64,000 bases of DNA, taken from positions 42,056-106,055 of the forward strand of contig DASUTC010000265.1 in the NCBI GenBank assembly GCA_036374795.1, written 5' to 3'. Both the position numbers and the translations under genes were made by a program. Positions 1 through 7,807 of the stretch are shown piece by piece (position 1 is the stretch's first letter; each line of letters begins with the position of its first letter). The DNA is from Herpetosiphonaceae bacterium (GTDB taxonomy: Bacteria; Chloroflexota; Chloroflexia; Chloroflexales; Kallotenuaceae). Below the pieces are notes generated by a model. That model did not search any database, had not been told where the DNA came from, and saw nothing but the letters and a program-made list of their open reading frames with translations.

Positions 1-2
1 CC

Positions 3-1751
3 TTGTCGGGCGGCGGCTTTCGGGCGTCGCTGTTTCACATTGGCACGCTGGCAAAACTTGCCGAGCTAGACCTGCTGCGGCATGTCGAGGTGCTGTCGTG
101 TGTCTCAGGCGGCTCGATCATCGGCGCGCACTACTACCTCGAAGTGCGGCACCTGCTGCAATCGAAGGCCGATCACGAGATTACCCGGCAGGACTACATC
201 GACCTCGTCGCGCGGATCGAGCGGCAGTTTGTCACGGGCGTGCAGCGCAATATTCGTATGCGTGTCGGCGCGGAGTTTTTGACCAACCTGATGATGCTGT
301 TTCGCCTCCACTACTCAAGCACGCAGCGCGTGGGCGAACTCTACGAGCGCGAAATTTTCTCGCGCGTCGCGGACGGCGAGGGCAATCAGGCGCGCTGGCT
401 GAGCAATCTGTTGATCAAGCCGGTAGGCGAGCGTGACAACTTCAATCCAAAGTATCACAACTGGCGACGCGCGGCGAAAGTGCCGATCCTGATCCTCAAC
501 GCCACGACACTTAACACCGGCCATAACTGGCAGTTCACGGCATCGTGGATGGGCGAGCCGCCCGCAAGCATAAACAGCGAGATCGACAGCAACGATCAAC
601 TCCGGCGCATGTATTACTGGGAAGCGCCTGAGCCGCACAAGTCTGTGCGCCTGGGCCATGCCGTCGCGGCCTCAGCGTGCGTGCCCGGCCTTTTCGAGCC
701 GCTCGCGCTCGACAAGCTCTACCCCGACCGCGTCGTGCGGCTGGTCGATGGCGGCGTGTGCGATAACCAGGGCGTTACCGGTCTGCTTGAAGAAAACTGT
801 ACCGTCGTGCTGACCAGCGACGGCAGCGGCCAGATGGAGTCGCAAAACGTGCCCAGTCATGGCCTGCTGGGCGTGCCGCTGCGCACCATCAGCATCTTGC
901 AGGCGCGCGTGCGCGAGGCGGAATACAGCGATCTGAAAGCTCGTCGTCGCTCGGCCCTGCTTCGCGGGTTTATGTTCATCCATCTCAAAGAGGATTTCGA
1001 TGGCGTGCCGATCGACTGGGTGGACTGTCGCGATCCGTACGATGTTCCCACCGACGGTCGCGTCGCGAGCCAGAACGCGGACCAGACGTGCTACGGCATT
1101 GCCAGGCCGATCCAGCAGCGATTGGCTGCTATTCGGACCGACCTCGACTCGTTTTCGGATGTCGAGGCGTACACCTTGATGACGAGCGCCTACCGTATGA
1201 CCGAGTATGCCTTCGAGCATGGACAGCCGATCCAGGGCTTTACACCGACCGCCGCGCCGGTCGCGTGGAAGTTCCTGGCGGTCGAGTCGGGCATGAAAGG
1301 CAGCGGCCAGGCGTATCAATGGCTGAATCGATTGCTGAGCGTCAGCAACCAGGTGGCCTTCAAGACCTGGAACCTGCTGCTGCCGCTGCGAATCGTGACG
1401 GGCGTGCTGGCGCTTGGATTGGCCGCGCTGGCGATCTGGGCCTACTTCGCCTTCGATCTGGCCCGCTATCAGGTTGTGCCCGCGATCACGCTTGGCTTGA
1501 TCAGCGCGTGGCTTCTGGCGGCGACGCTTACCGCGCTTGTCACCTATTTCCTTGGTAAAAATGCTGCACGTGTCATTCACTGGCGCGAGACGCTGCTGCG
1601 GATCGCGATCGGTATTGGTATGTGCCTGCTGGGATGGATCGTCATCCGCATCCAGCTCCACATTTTCGACCGCTGGTTTCTGAAGCTTGGCAGCCTCGCA
1701 GCGTTTCAGCGCCAGGAGAACGAAAGCCCTTCGTCGCTGCATGGCTCGTAG
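3..1751 (+). CDS. Patatin-like phospholipase with C-terminal membrane helices (5' partial)
   Basis: The reading frame is open to the left edge, so the N-terminus is missing. The first visible residues are the patatin oxyanion motif SGGGFRAS. They are followed by the nucleophile elbow CVSGGS near residue 35 and the catalytic aspartate in VDGG near residue 250, so the Ser-Asp dyad of patatin lipid acyl hydrolases is complete. After about residue 460 there are three or four hydrophobic segments, which suggests the hydrolase domain is tethered to the inner membrane facing the cytoplasm. The likely reaction is hydrolysis of acyl chains from membrane lipids; the substrate cannot be read from sequence. 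The next gene is mgsA, 111 bp downstream with its own promoter, so the two are probably not co-regulated. Confidence 0.85.
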   Translation: MSGGGFRASLFHIGTLAKLAELDLLRHVEVLSCVSGGSIIGAHYYLEVRHLLQSKADHEITRQDYIDLVARIERQFVTGVQRNIRMRVGAEFLTNLMMLFRLHYSSTQRVGELYEREIFSRVADGEGNQARWLSNLLIKPVGERDNFNPKYHNWRRAAKVPILILNATTLNTGHNWQFTASWMGEPPASINSEIDSNDQLRRMYYWEAPEPHKSVRLGHAVAASACVPGLFEPLALDKLYPDRVVRLVDGGVCDNQGVTGLLEENCTVVLTSDGSGQMESQNVPSHGLLGVPLRTISILQARVREAEYSDLKARRRSALLRGFMFIHLKEDFDGVPIDWVDCRDPYDVPTDGRVASQNADQTCYGIARPIQQRLAAIRTDLDSFSDVEAYTLMTSAYRMTEYAFEHGQPIQGFTPTAAPVAWKFLAVESGMKGSGQAYQWLNRLLSVSNQVAFKTWNLLLPLRIVTGVLALGLAALAIWAYFAFDLARYQVVPAITLGLISAWLLAATLTALVTYFLGKNAARVIHWRETLLRIAIGIGMCLLGWIVIRIQLHIFDRWFLKLGSLAAFQRQENESPSSLHGS

Positions 1752-1810
1752 CTGCCGTGCCACCTGCCCAGTCTTCAGCACTTGTGCGGCAGCGCCGACC
1801 CGACGCGATT

Positions 1811-1819
1811 TGCTATAAT
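1811..1819 (+). promoter_or_regulatory. Extended -10 promoter of mgsA
   Basis: TGCTATAAT is a perfect extended -10 about 43 bp upstream of the mgsA start codon. No recognisable -35 lies 17 bp upstream. The expected transcript begins near 1826, just before a small CCCGCC/GGCGGG hairpin in the leader. Confidence 0.6.
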
Positions 1820-1862
1820 GCAGCCGGTCCCGCCTGGCGGGCAACGCACAAGTGAGTAGCTC

Positions 1863-2276
1863 ATGACCATCGATCAACCGGCTCAGCAACATCCACGGAC
1901 GCTCGCGCTGATCGCGCATGACCGCAGGAAGGACGAGATGCAGGCGTTCTGCCAGCGCCACCGCGAGACGCTGCGCCACTTCGAGCTGATCGCGACGGGC
2001 ACCACCGGCCAGCGCATCCACGAGGCGACCGGCCTACCCGTCACGCGCTATCTGTCGGGTCCGCTCGGCGGCGACACCCAGATCGCCGCGCGGGTGGCGC
2101 TGGGCGAGGTCGAGGCGGTGATCTTTCTGGTCGATCCGCTCTACGCCCACCCGCACGAGCCGGATATTCAAAGCCTGCTGCGGGTTTGCAACGTCCATAA
2201 CGTGCCGCTGGGCACCAATCTGGCGACGGCGGAGCTGATCGTGCGCGATCTGGCAGCGCCAACCATAGAAAAGTAG
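1863..2276 (+). CDS. mgsA: Methylglyoxal synthase
   Basis: This enzyme converts dihydroxyacetone phosphate to methylglyoxal and phosphate, a cytosolic bypass that relieves phosphorylated-sugar stress. The 137 residues match the usual short bacterial form. Visible family motifs are LALIAHDRRKD at the N-terminus, the phosphate-binding ATGTTG near residue 45, the catalytic aspartate in GPLGGDTQ near residue 70, and the C-terminal FLVDPL and NVPLGTN segments. The ATG at 1863 follows GTGAGTAGCTC. A strong extended -10 lies directly upstream. The downstream MFS gene begins about 80 bp later. Confidence 0.95.
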   Translation: MTIDQPAQQHPRTLALIAHDRRKDEMQAFCQRHRETLRHFELIATGTTGQRIHEATGLPVTRYLSGPLGGDTQIAARVALGEVEAVIFLVDPLYAHPHEPDIQSLLRVCNVHNVPLGTNLATAELIVRDLAAPTIEK

Positions 2277-2358
2277 GATACGATGATCGGCGCAGCGTTC
2301 CCGCCGCCTGTTGCACGCAACGCCAGGACCACGCTGTAGTGCCGATTCAAACATTCTT

Positions 2359-3639
2359 ATGTCAATCAAAACACCCTCCAACCAACGCGGCGCGCGGCAA
2401 TCGTCGTTCGTCGCGCTGCGCCACCGCGATTTCCGGCTGCTCTGGTTCGGGCAACTCGTCTCGCAGGCCGGAACGCAGATGACGATCGTCGCGATCAGTT
2501 GGCAGCTCTACAAGCTGACGAACAATCCGCTCTCGCTTGGCCTGATCGGACTCTTTCGGATCATCCCGCTGCTGACGTTTTCGCTGGGCAGCGGCGTGCT
2601 GGCCGACGCCTTCGACCGGCGCAAGCTGATGCTCTTCAGCCAGACCACCGCGATGCTGCTGGCGGCGATGCTGGCCGTGACGACCTATCTCGGCATGGCG
2701 ACGACAGCGCTGATCTACGCGACGATCCTGCTCAGCTCCACTGCCAACACCTTCGATCTTCCGGCGCGGCAGGCGCTGATCCCCAGCCTGGTGCCGCGCG
2801 AGCACCTGACCAACGCGCTCAGCCTCAACATCATCGCCTGGCAGATCGCCACGATCGTCGGGCCGACCATTGCGGGGCTGCTGCTGGCCTGGCGCAAAGA
2901 TGCCGACGTGGTCTATGCCATCGACGCGCTCTCGTTCGGCGCGGTGATCGTCTCGCTGCTGCTGATGCGCACCCGGCACGTGATCACCGAGAAGCGCAAC
3001 GTCTCGCTGGGCGCGGCGCTCGAAGGGCTGCGCTTTGTGCGCGGCACGCCGATCCTCTTCTGGACGATGGGGCTGGACTTTATCGCAACCTTTTTCGCGG
3101 GCGCGATGACGCTCCTGCCGGTCTTTGCCAGAGATATTTTGCTGGTGGACGAGCGCGGCCTGGGGCTGCTCTACGCCGCGCCGTCGGCGGGCGCGGTCGT
3201 CACCGGCCTGTTGATGGCGCGCATCGGCAACGTGCGGCGGCAAGGCCCGGTGATCCTATGGTCGGTGGCGATCTACGGCATCTGCACGGCGATCTTTGGC
3301 ATCTCGACCTCGTTCGTACTGTCGTGCCTGATGCTGGCCGGTATCGGCGCGTCGGATACGGTCAGCATGGTCATTCGCAACACACTGCGCCAGAACCTCA
3401 CGCCCGACGAGCTGCGCGGGCGGATGGTTTCGGTCAACCAGATCTTCTTCGCCGGTGGCCCGCAGCTTGGTGAGATCGAGGCAGGCGTCGTCGCGCGGCT
3501 GCTGGGCGCGTCCGTCTCGGTCTGGACCGGCGGCGTAGCCTGTGTGCTGGCCGTCCTGATCGTCGCGCTGCACGTGCCACAGCTACGCAACTACCAGGAC
3601 ACGCCCGTAGAGCTTGAAGCTGGAGGAGTACCCTCATGA
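2359..3639 (+). CDS. MFS transporter, EntS-like (MFS_3) family
   Basis: A 426-residue polytopic protein with about twelve hydrophobic segments. The N-terminal LRHRDFRLLWFGQLVSQ, the FDRRKLM cytoplasmic loop and DELRGRMVSV late in the protein are typical of the MFS_3 branch that includes the enterobactin exporter EntS and macrolide exporters. It is probably a proton-driven exporter of a small molecule; the substrate is unknown. I prefer ATG 2359 over an upstream in-frame TTG at 2311, because the extra 16 residues look unrelated. No strong ribosome site is visible at either. The stop overlaps the next ATG (ATGA), so the hypothetical gene at 3636 is translationally coupled. Confidence 0.85.
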   Translation: MSIKTPSNQRGARQSSFVALRHRDFRLLWFGQLVSQAGTQMTIVAISWQLYKLTNNPLSLGLIGLFRIIPLLTFSLGSGVLADAFDRRKLMLFSQTTAMLLAAMLAVTTYLGMATTALIYATILLSSTANTFDLPARQALIPSLVPREHLTNALSLNIIAWQIATIVGPTIAGLLLAWRKDADVVYAIDALSFGAVIVSLLLMRTRHVITEKRNVSLGAALEGLRFVRGTPILFWTMGLDFIATFFAGAMTLLPVFARDILLVDERGLGLLYAAPSAGAVVTGLLMARIGNVRRQGPVILWSVAIYGICTAIFGISTSFVLSCLMLAGIGASDTVSMVIRNTLRQNLTPDELRGRMVSVNQIFFAGGPQLGEIEAGVVARLLGASVSVWTGGVACVLAVLIVALHVPQLRNYQDTPVELEAGGVPS

Positions 3640-4046
3640 GCTACACCGACGAACCGCAGACCAACGCCGAGCAGCCGGAAACGACACAGAGCAGCGCCAC
3701 GCCCGGCGCGCTGCCGCCCGACGCCGAGCAGATCGGCCCGCTGGTCTTCGTGCCCAACCCTGAGTATCCCTACCCGTTCAAGGTCGCTACGCCGCCGCGC
3801 TTCTGGATGGAAGAAACGACCGGCGCGCTCAACGAGGCCGTCGACGCCTACATGAACGGCGAGAAGCTATCGGCGGAGCAGATCGATCTGATCAGGCTGT
3901 ATCTGCGCCAGTACATCGAGCGCGCGCTGCTGTCGGGCGAAGCCAACAAAAAGCTGCTGCTGAGCAAGATCGACAAGCTCAAAACAACCGCCGACGTTGA
4001 GCGCTACGCCGATGAGCTATCCGAGTACGGCGCGGAGGTCTTCTAG
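3636..4046 (+). CDS. Conserved hypothetical protein, coupled to MFS gene
   Basis: A 136-residue soluble protein with no motif I recognise. Residues 1-40 are acidic and rich in Pro, Gln and Thr, probably disordered. A tyrosine/proline-rich PNPEYPYPFKV segment follows, then a helical acidic/basic C-terminal half (about 60-136). The ATG overlaps the stop of the exporter gene as ATGA and is preceded by GGAGG, so it is almost certainly expressed and co-translated with it. A role linked to the exporter is inference from coupling only. The 3' side carries the purine-rich repeat described separately. Confidence 0.75.
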   Translation: MSYTDEPQTNAEQPETTQSSATPGALPPDAEQIGPLVFVPNPEYPYPFKVATPPRFWMEETTGALNEAVDAYMNGEKLSAEQIDLIRLYLRQYIERALLSGEANKKLLLSKIDKLKTTADVERYADELSEYGAEVF

Positions 4047-4060
4047 CCGCTCGCCTGACG

Positions 4061-4160
4061 GAGAACCAAGAACCAAGAACTAAGCGCCAAGAACTAAGGA
4101 GAACCGAGAACAAAATGAAACCTTGAACGCGGAACTTGAAACTGGAAACTCGGAACCCAG
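4061..4160 (+). repeat. Purine-rich dispersed 3' repeat, copy A
   Basis: Direct short repeats of GAACCAAGAAC and its variants are followed by GGAACTTGAAACTGGAAACT. The copy starts 15 bp after the stop of the gene ending at 4046, in its sense orientation, and ends just before the ribosome site of the methyltransferase gene. The + strand is strongly enriched in A and G. Confidence 0.8.
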
Positions 4161-4177
4161 CACAGAAAGGAGAGCAC

Positions 4178-4846
4178 ATGGACCGCGTTGTCGAGCCTGA
4201 GCTGATGGACGACGACGAGCAGGCGCGCGCCTACGCCGGGATCGACTTCGGCGAGGCGCACCAGAACGTTATTACCTTCTTCCACCAAACGTTTCCGGGC
4301 GAGGATGTCACCGGCTACGTGCTCGATCTCGGCTGCGGCCCCGGCGACATCACCCGCCGCTTTGCCCTGGCCTTTCCCAACTGCATCCTGCACGGCCTGG
4401 ACGGCTCCGAGTCGATGCTGCGCTACGGACGCGAGCTCTTCGCTCAGGATGCCGCGCTGCGCGATCGAGTAGCGCTGATCCAGGGTATGCTGCCGGGCGC
4501 GACGCTGCCGCGCGTCCACTACGACGTGGTGATCAGCAACAGCCTGCTGCATCATCTGCATGATCCGCAGGTGCTCTGGCAGGCCGTGCGCCAGTATGCC
4601 GCGCCGGGAGCGCGTGTCTTCATCATGGACCTGCGCCGTCCCGCGACGGCTGATGCCGCGTGGGCGCTGGTGGAGAAGCACGCCACCAGCGATCCTGAGG
4701 TGTTCAAGCGCGATTTCTATAACTCGCTGCTGGCCGCATTCACGCCCGCCGAGATCGAAGCCCAGTTGCAGACCGCAGGGCTGGATCATTTCACGGTCAG
4801 GCCGGTGACGGATCGACATGTGATCGTCGCCGGACGAATGGGCTGA
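4178..4846 (+). CDS. Class I SAM-dependent methyltransferase
   Basis: A 222-residue Rossmann-fold methyltransferase. The SAM-binding motif I, VLDLGCGPGDI, is at residues 48-58. The acidic residue ending beta-2 lies in LDGSESML, and the motif IV region reads YDVVISNSLLHHLHD. The HH dyad and C-terminal layout fit the Methyltransf_11/25 group acting on small molecules; the acceptor is unknown. The start at ATG 4178 follows AGAAAGGAGAG, a near-perfect ribosome site. An upstream TTG at 4136 would read through the purine repeat and is rejected. The DinB gene follows 46 bp later on the same strand. Confidence 0.85.
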   Translation: MDRVVEPELMDDDEQARAYAGIDFGEAHQNVITFFHQTFPGEDVTGYVLDLGCGPGDITRRFALAFPNCILHGLDGSESMLRYGRELFAQDAALRDRVALIQGMLPGATLPRVHYDVVISNSLLHHLHDPQVLWQAVRQYAAPGARVFIMDLRRPATADAAWALVEKHATSDPEVFKRDFYNSLLAAFTPAEIEAQLQTAGLDHFTVRPVTDRHVIVAGRMG

Positions 4847-4892
4847 GCAGCAGATGACCGGCCAGTTCAGCGATGTATCAGGAGAGCGAGGC

Positions 4893-5402
4893 ATGAACGC
4901 AGCGATCGATCGGCGCAGCTTGCAGGTGATCTACGGCTACAACGCCCACGCCAACGACCTGCTGCTTGACACGGCTGCGCAACTGAGCGCCGAGCAGTAC
5001 GACGAGGTCGTCAGCCCAAACTACACGTCGATCCGCAAGCTGGTGCAGCATATCTTCCTCACCGAGGGCTATTTTCTGGCGAAGTGCCAGCAGCGCCCGT
5101 TCGAGCCGATCGTGCCGGCGACGATCGCCGAGCTGCGCGCGGCCTGGCACGCGCTGCACCAGGAGCGCGACGCCTACCTCGCCACTAGCGGCGACGACGA
5201 GCTAGGCCGCGTGCTGACGGTGCAGATGCGCGACCAGATGTTTCAGTTTTCGCCCTGGCAACTGCTGATGCAGGCCGTGATGCACGCGGCCCACCATCGC
5301 GGCGAGCTGGCGATCATGCTCGGAGCGCTCGGCCATCCACTCGCGAATATGGACATCATCGTGTATTTTTCGGAGCAGGCTGGCCAGCCCTGGCCGTGGT
5401 AG
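4893..5402 (+). CDS. DinB-family four-helix protein
   Basis: A 169-residue protein of the DinB/YfiT four-helix bundle superfamily. These proteins usually bind a divalent metal through three histidines and include thiol transferases such as bacillithiol or mycothiol S-transferases. Candidate ligands are the histidine in LVQHIFLTE and the pair in HAAHHRGEL. The YGYNAHANDLLLD N-terminus is typical of the family. ATG 4893 is chosen because AGGAG lies 8 bases upstream; ATG 4854 has no ribosome site. It probably forms an operon with the methyltransferase. The substrate is not predictable. Confidence 0.8.
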   Translation: MNAAIDRRSLQVIYGYNAHANDLLLDTAAQLSAEQYDEVVSPNYTSIRKLVQHIFLTEGYFLAKCQQRPFEPIVPATIAELRAAWHALHQERDAYLATSGDDELGRVLTVQMRDQMFQFSPWQLLMQAVMHAAHHRGELAIMLGALGHPLANMDIIVYFSEQAGQPWPW

Positions 5403-5578
5403 TAGCAGACGAAAGAACAAAGAACAAAGAACAACGGAACAACAGAACAAGCGAACAACGGAACAACGGAACAACAGCATTCGCCGCTCCCCCTCTCCCA
5501 TGGCTTTCAGCATAGGAGAGGGCGGGTGCCCTCTGGGCCCGGGGTGAGGGCCTGAACTTGGAACTTGGAACTACCGCG
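5403..5578 (+). repeat. Purine-rich dispersed 3' repeat with GC core, copy B
   Basis: The copy starts directly after the DinB stop codon, in sense orientation. It has repeated GAACAAAGAAC and GGAACAAC units, then a CCCTCTCC/GGAGAGGG inverted repeat (about 5490-5523). The core GGGTGCCCTCTGGGC and GGGGTGAGGGCC follows, and the copy ends with GAACTTGGAACTTGG. The core recurs at 32.6 kb and, inverted, at 41.1 kb. Confidence 0.85.
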
Positions 5579-5581
5579 CCC

Positions 5582-6364
5582 TTAAGCCTCAGCCTCCGCC
5601 AGAAACTCCTCGATCAGCCGGTTGACCGCAGCCGGACGCTGCAAGTGGATCTTGTGTTTGACCCGCAGCACCACGCGCAGCCGCGCATTGGGCAGCTCGC
5701 GCACCATGCGGGCAACCGCCTGCGGCGGCGCGACCACGTCGAGCTTGCCCGCGATTGCTAGCACCGGCTGCCGGATCTCCGCCAGATGCTCCCAGCCACG
5801 CCAGGGCAGAAGCGCCTGCGCCATCAGCGCGCGCATCACCTGAGCGGAGGCGTGGAAGCGCCGCGCGAAGAATCTACGCCGCGCCCATTCGAGGATGGCA
5901 CCCGGCACCGGAGCGATCGTCGCGAGCCTGAACAGCCGCCCATAGTTGAACGCCGCCGCCACGCCGATCAGCACCACATGCGAAACCAGATCGGGATGCG
6001 AGCGTGCCAGCTCCAGCGCAATCGCGCCGCCGTACGAGTGCGATAGCAGCACCACGGGCGTGAGCATCTGCCGCGCGCCGATCAGTTGCCGCAGGTCGTC
6101 GACGATCCGCCGCATCGAGTACGGCCCCGCCGTGTCGGGAGTCGCGCTGTGCCCGCGCAGGTCGGGCGCGACAACGCGATAGCGAGCCGCGAAATGTTCG
6201 ATCTGCGGCATCCACTGCTCTTTCATCCCGCCCACGCCATGAATGCACAGTAGCGTCTGCCGCCGATCGAGCGGCTCCCCGGTGTCGAGCACGCTCATGC
6301 GAACCGGCGGCGGGCCGGGCAGCGCGGCGACGACCGCCGCGAATTTAGAGGGCTGCTGCTGCAT
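5582..6364 (-). CDS. Alpha/beta hydrolase
   Basis: A 260-residue alpha/beta hydrolase fold protein. It has the oxyanion segment CIHGVGG at 40-46, the PDLRGHSATP lid-entry motif, the nucleophile S110 in SHSYGG, acid D209 in AGKLDVV and H240 in HKIHLQRP. The nucleophile elbow has Ser where most members have Gly (SxSxG instead of GxSxG). The substrate is unknown; esterase, lipase or C-C hydrolase activity would all fit. Its ATG lies 20 bp inside the end of the upstream hydrolase gene on the same strand, so the two form a translationally coupled pair of paralogues. Confidence 0.85.
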   Translation of the reverse strand: MQQQPSKFAAVVAALPGPPPVRMSVLDTGEPLDRRQTLLCIHGVGGMKEQWMPQIEHFAARYRVVAPDLRGHSATPDTAGPYSMRRIVDDLRQLIGARQMLTPVVLLSHSYGGAIALELARSHPDLVSHVVLIGVAAAFNYGRLFRLATIAPVPGAILEWARRRFFARRFHASAQVMRALMAQALLPWRGWEHLAEIRQPVLAIAGKLDVVAPPQAVARMVRELPNARLRVVLRVKHKIHLQRPAAVNRLIEEFLAEAEA

Positions 6365-7220
6365 CGGCGGTCACGGACGCTGCCTGCGCGGGCGGCACGC
6401 TGTCGAGAAAATCGAGCAATGCACGGTGAAAGGCAGCCGGTCGATCGTCCATTGGCGTATGCAGCGCGCGCGGGATCAGATGCAGCCGCGCGTTGGGGAT
6501 CAGCTCCGCCGCCCGACGAGCCTGGCGCGGCAGCACCAGCGGATCGCGCTCGCCGCTGAGCACCAGCGTCGGCTGTGTGATCTCCGCCAGCCGATCGTCG
6601 AGCGATTCTTCGTACAATCCCATCGCATACTGATGCAACATCTGCGGATTTGCCAGCGCGGTGTAGTAGGCGCGACGCAGGAAAGGCCGGATCAGGCCGC
6701 CCCGGTGATCGTGCGGCGCTGGCCGTAGCAGCCGTCCCAGGCCATGACCCAGGCGGCGGCTGAGCGCAATCGTCCGCTCGATGTCGCGCAGCTCAAGCAT
6801 CCGCCTGCCGAATGGCGCGATATGCGCCGGATCGAGCGCGGCGTCTACCAGTACCAGCCGCGCCACCAGATCGGGATGCAGCAGCGCCAGCAGCGCCGCG
6901 ACTCTGCCGCCCATCGAGTGCCCGACGACGGTAATACGCTCCAATCGCAGCACATCGCAGGCATGCACGACCAGATGCGCCAGATCAATCAGCCGGACTC
7001 GCTCAAGTGGCCGCGAGCGGCCGTGGCCCGGCCACTCCGGCGCGATCCCGTGGTAGCGCGGCTCGATGGCCCGCAGCGTGCCCCACCAGATCTCTTTGAA
7101 CGCCGCCCAGCCGTGAAGCAGGACCACCGGATGCCCAGCGCCCGCCTCAAGATAATGCAGATCCAGCCCCGGCAGCACCGCCTCGGTCGGCTGCCACTGC
7201 GCTGTTGCTCGTTTCATCAT
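6345..7220 (-). CDS. Alpha/beta hydrolase, upstream paralogue
   Basis: A 291-residue alpha/beta hydrolase with the oxyanion motif LLHGWAA, a PEWPGHGRS loop, nucleophile S102 in VGHSMGG, acid residue in ERDPLVLP and histidine in LHTPMDDRP, so a complete catalytic triad. The start at ATG 7220, a double ATG, is preceded by GAGG at a good distance. A longer frame to 7388 adds a low-complexity N-terminus and is rejected. It overlaps the downstream hydrolase by 20 bp. Two linked paralogues of this kind may act in sequence on related esters or as alternatives; this is inference. Confidence 0.85.
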   Translation of the reverse strand: MMKRATAQWQPTEAVLPGLDLHYLEAGAGHPVVLLHGWAAFKEIWWGTLRAIEPRYHGIAPEWPGHGRSRPLERVRLIDLAHLVVHACDVLRLERITVVGHSMGGRVAALLALLHPDLVARLVLVDAALDPAHIAPFGRRMLELRDIERTIALSRRLGHGLGRLLRPAPHDHRGGLIRPFLRRAYYTALANPQMLHQYAMGLYEESLDDRLAEITQPTLVLSGERDPLVLPRQARRAAELIPNARLHLIPRALHTPMDDRPAAFHRALLDFLDSVPPAQAASVTADAAAAL

Positions 7221-7394
7221 CGCATCCGCCTCATCACTCCGCTGCTGGCCTCTTTCAGCAAACTGCACGCCAGGATCGAAGCAGGCGCCGATCGTGTCGA
7301 TCCGGCTCATGGCGCGGAGTATAAGCCATTCGTCGCCGCCAGATCCACACCGATCGCTGCCAGAAGGTGTTTCTCGCGGATCAGGCACGCCTGC

Positions 7395-7655
7395 TCACGC
7401 GCCGGAGGATGCCGCCTGCCGCTCGACATCGAGCAGCAGCGTCGCGCCGAAGCCGACGACTGAGAGCGCGGCTGCGAGGCTGAAGATCGCCAGCATGCCG
7501 AGCGGCGACAGCAGCGCGCCAAGCTGCTCCAGATACGGGGGCGTAAATGCGTTCAAATGTCCAAACGCGAACGACTCGACGATGCCCGTCAGGGCAAACA
7601 GCGCCGCCGTGACGCGCCAGCTATTGCGATGCTGCGACATGACCTTCCGAATCAT
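7395..7655 (-). pseudogene. Short two-helix protein, probable internal-deletion remnant of an MFS transporter
   Basis: An 86-residue frame with two hydrophobic stretches. Residues about 10-45 resemble the first helix and loop of an MFS transporter (VESFAFGHLNAFTPPYL). Residues about 50-78 resemble the last MFS helix and tail (FSLAAALSVVGFGATLLLD). The two halves join without the ten intervening helices, as expected from a large in-frame deletion. It may still be translated: ATG with CCGGAAGGTC-type context just upstream. An authentic small membrane protein cannot be excluded. Confidence 0.45.
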
Positions 7656-7807
7656 CGTGCAAGCTCTTTGTAGAGCACAAGGCGGATATTGTACATCACG
7701 TCGCGCGCCACGCTACGCCGGTTGAGGCAGCCCAACAGCCGACGGCAAGGAGCAGGCCGTACCGTCAGCGAGCCGGAGCCTAGACCAAGCTGGATGCGCG
7801 GGCCTGG

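Noticed and set aside
2283..2339. An 18-codon ORF after mgsA with AGTAGG before its ATG.
   Set aside because: It does not overlap or lead into the exporter start and nothing else supports it.
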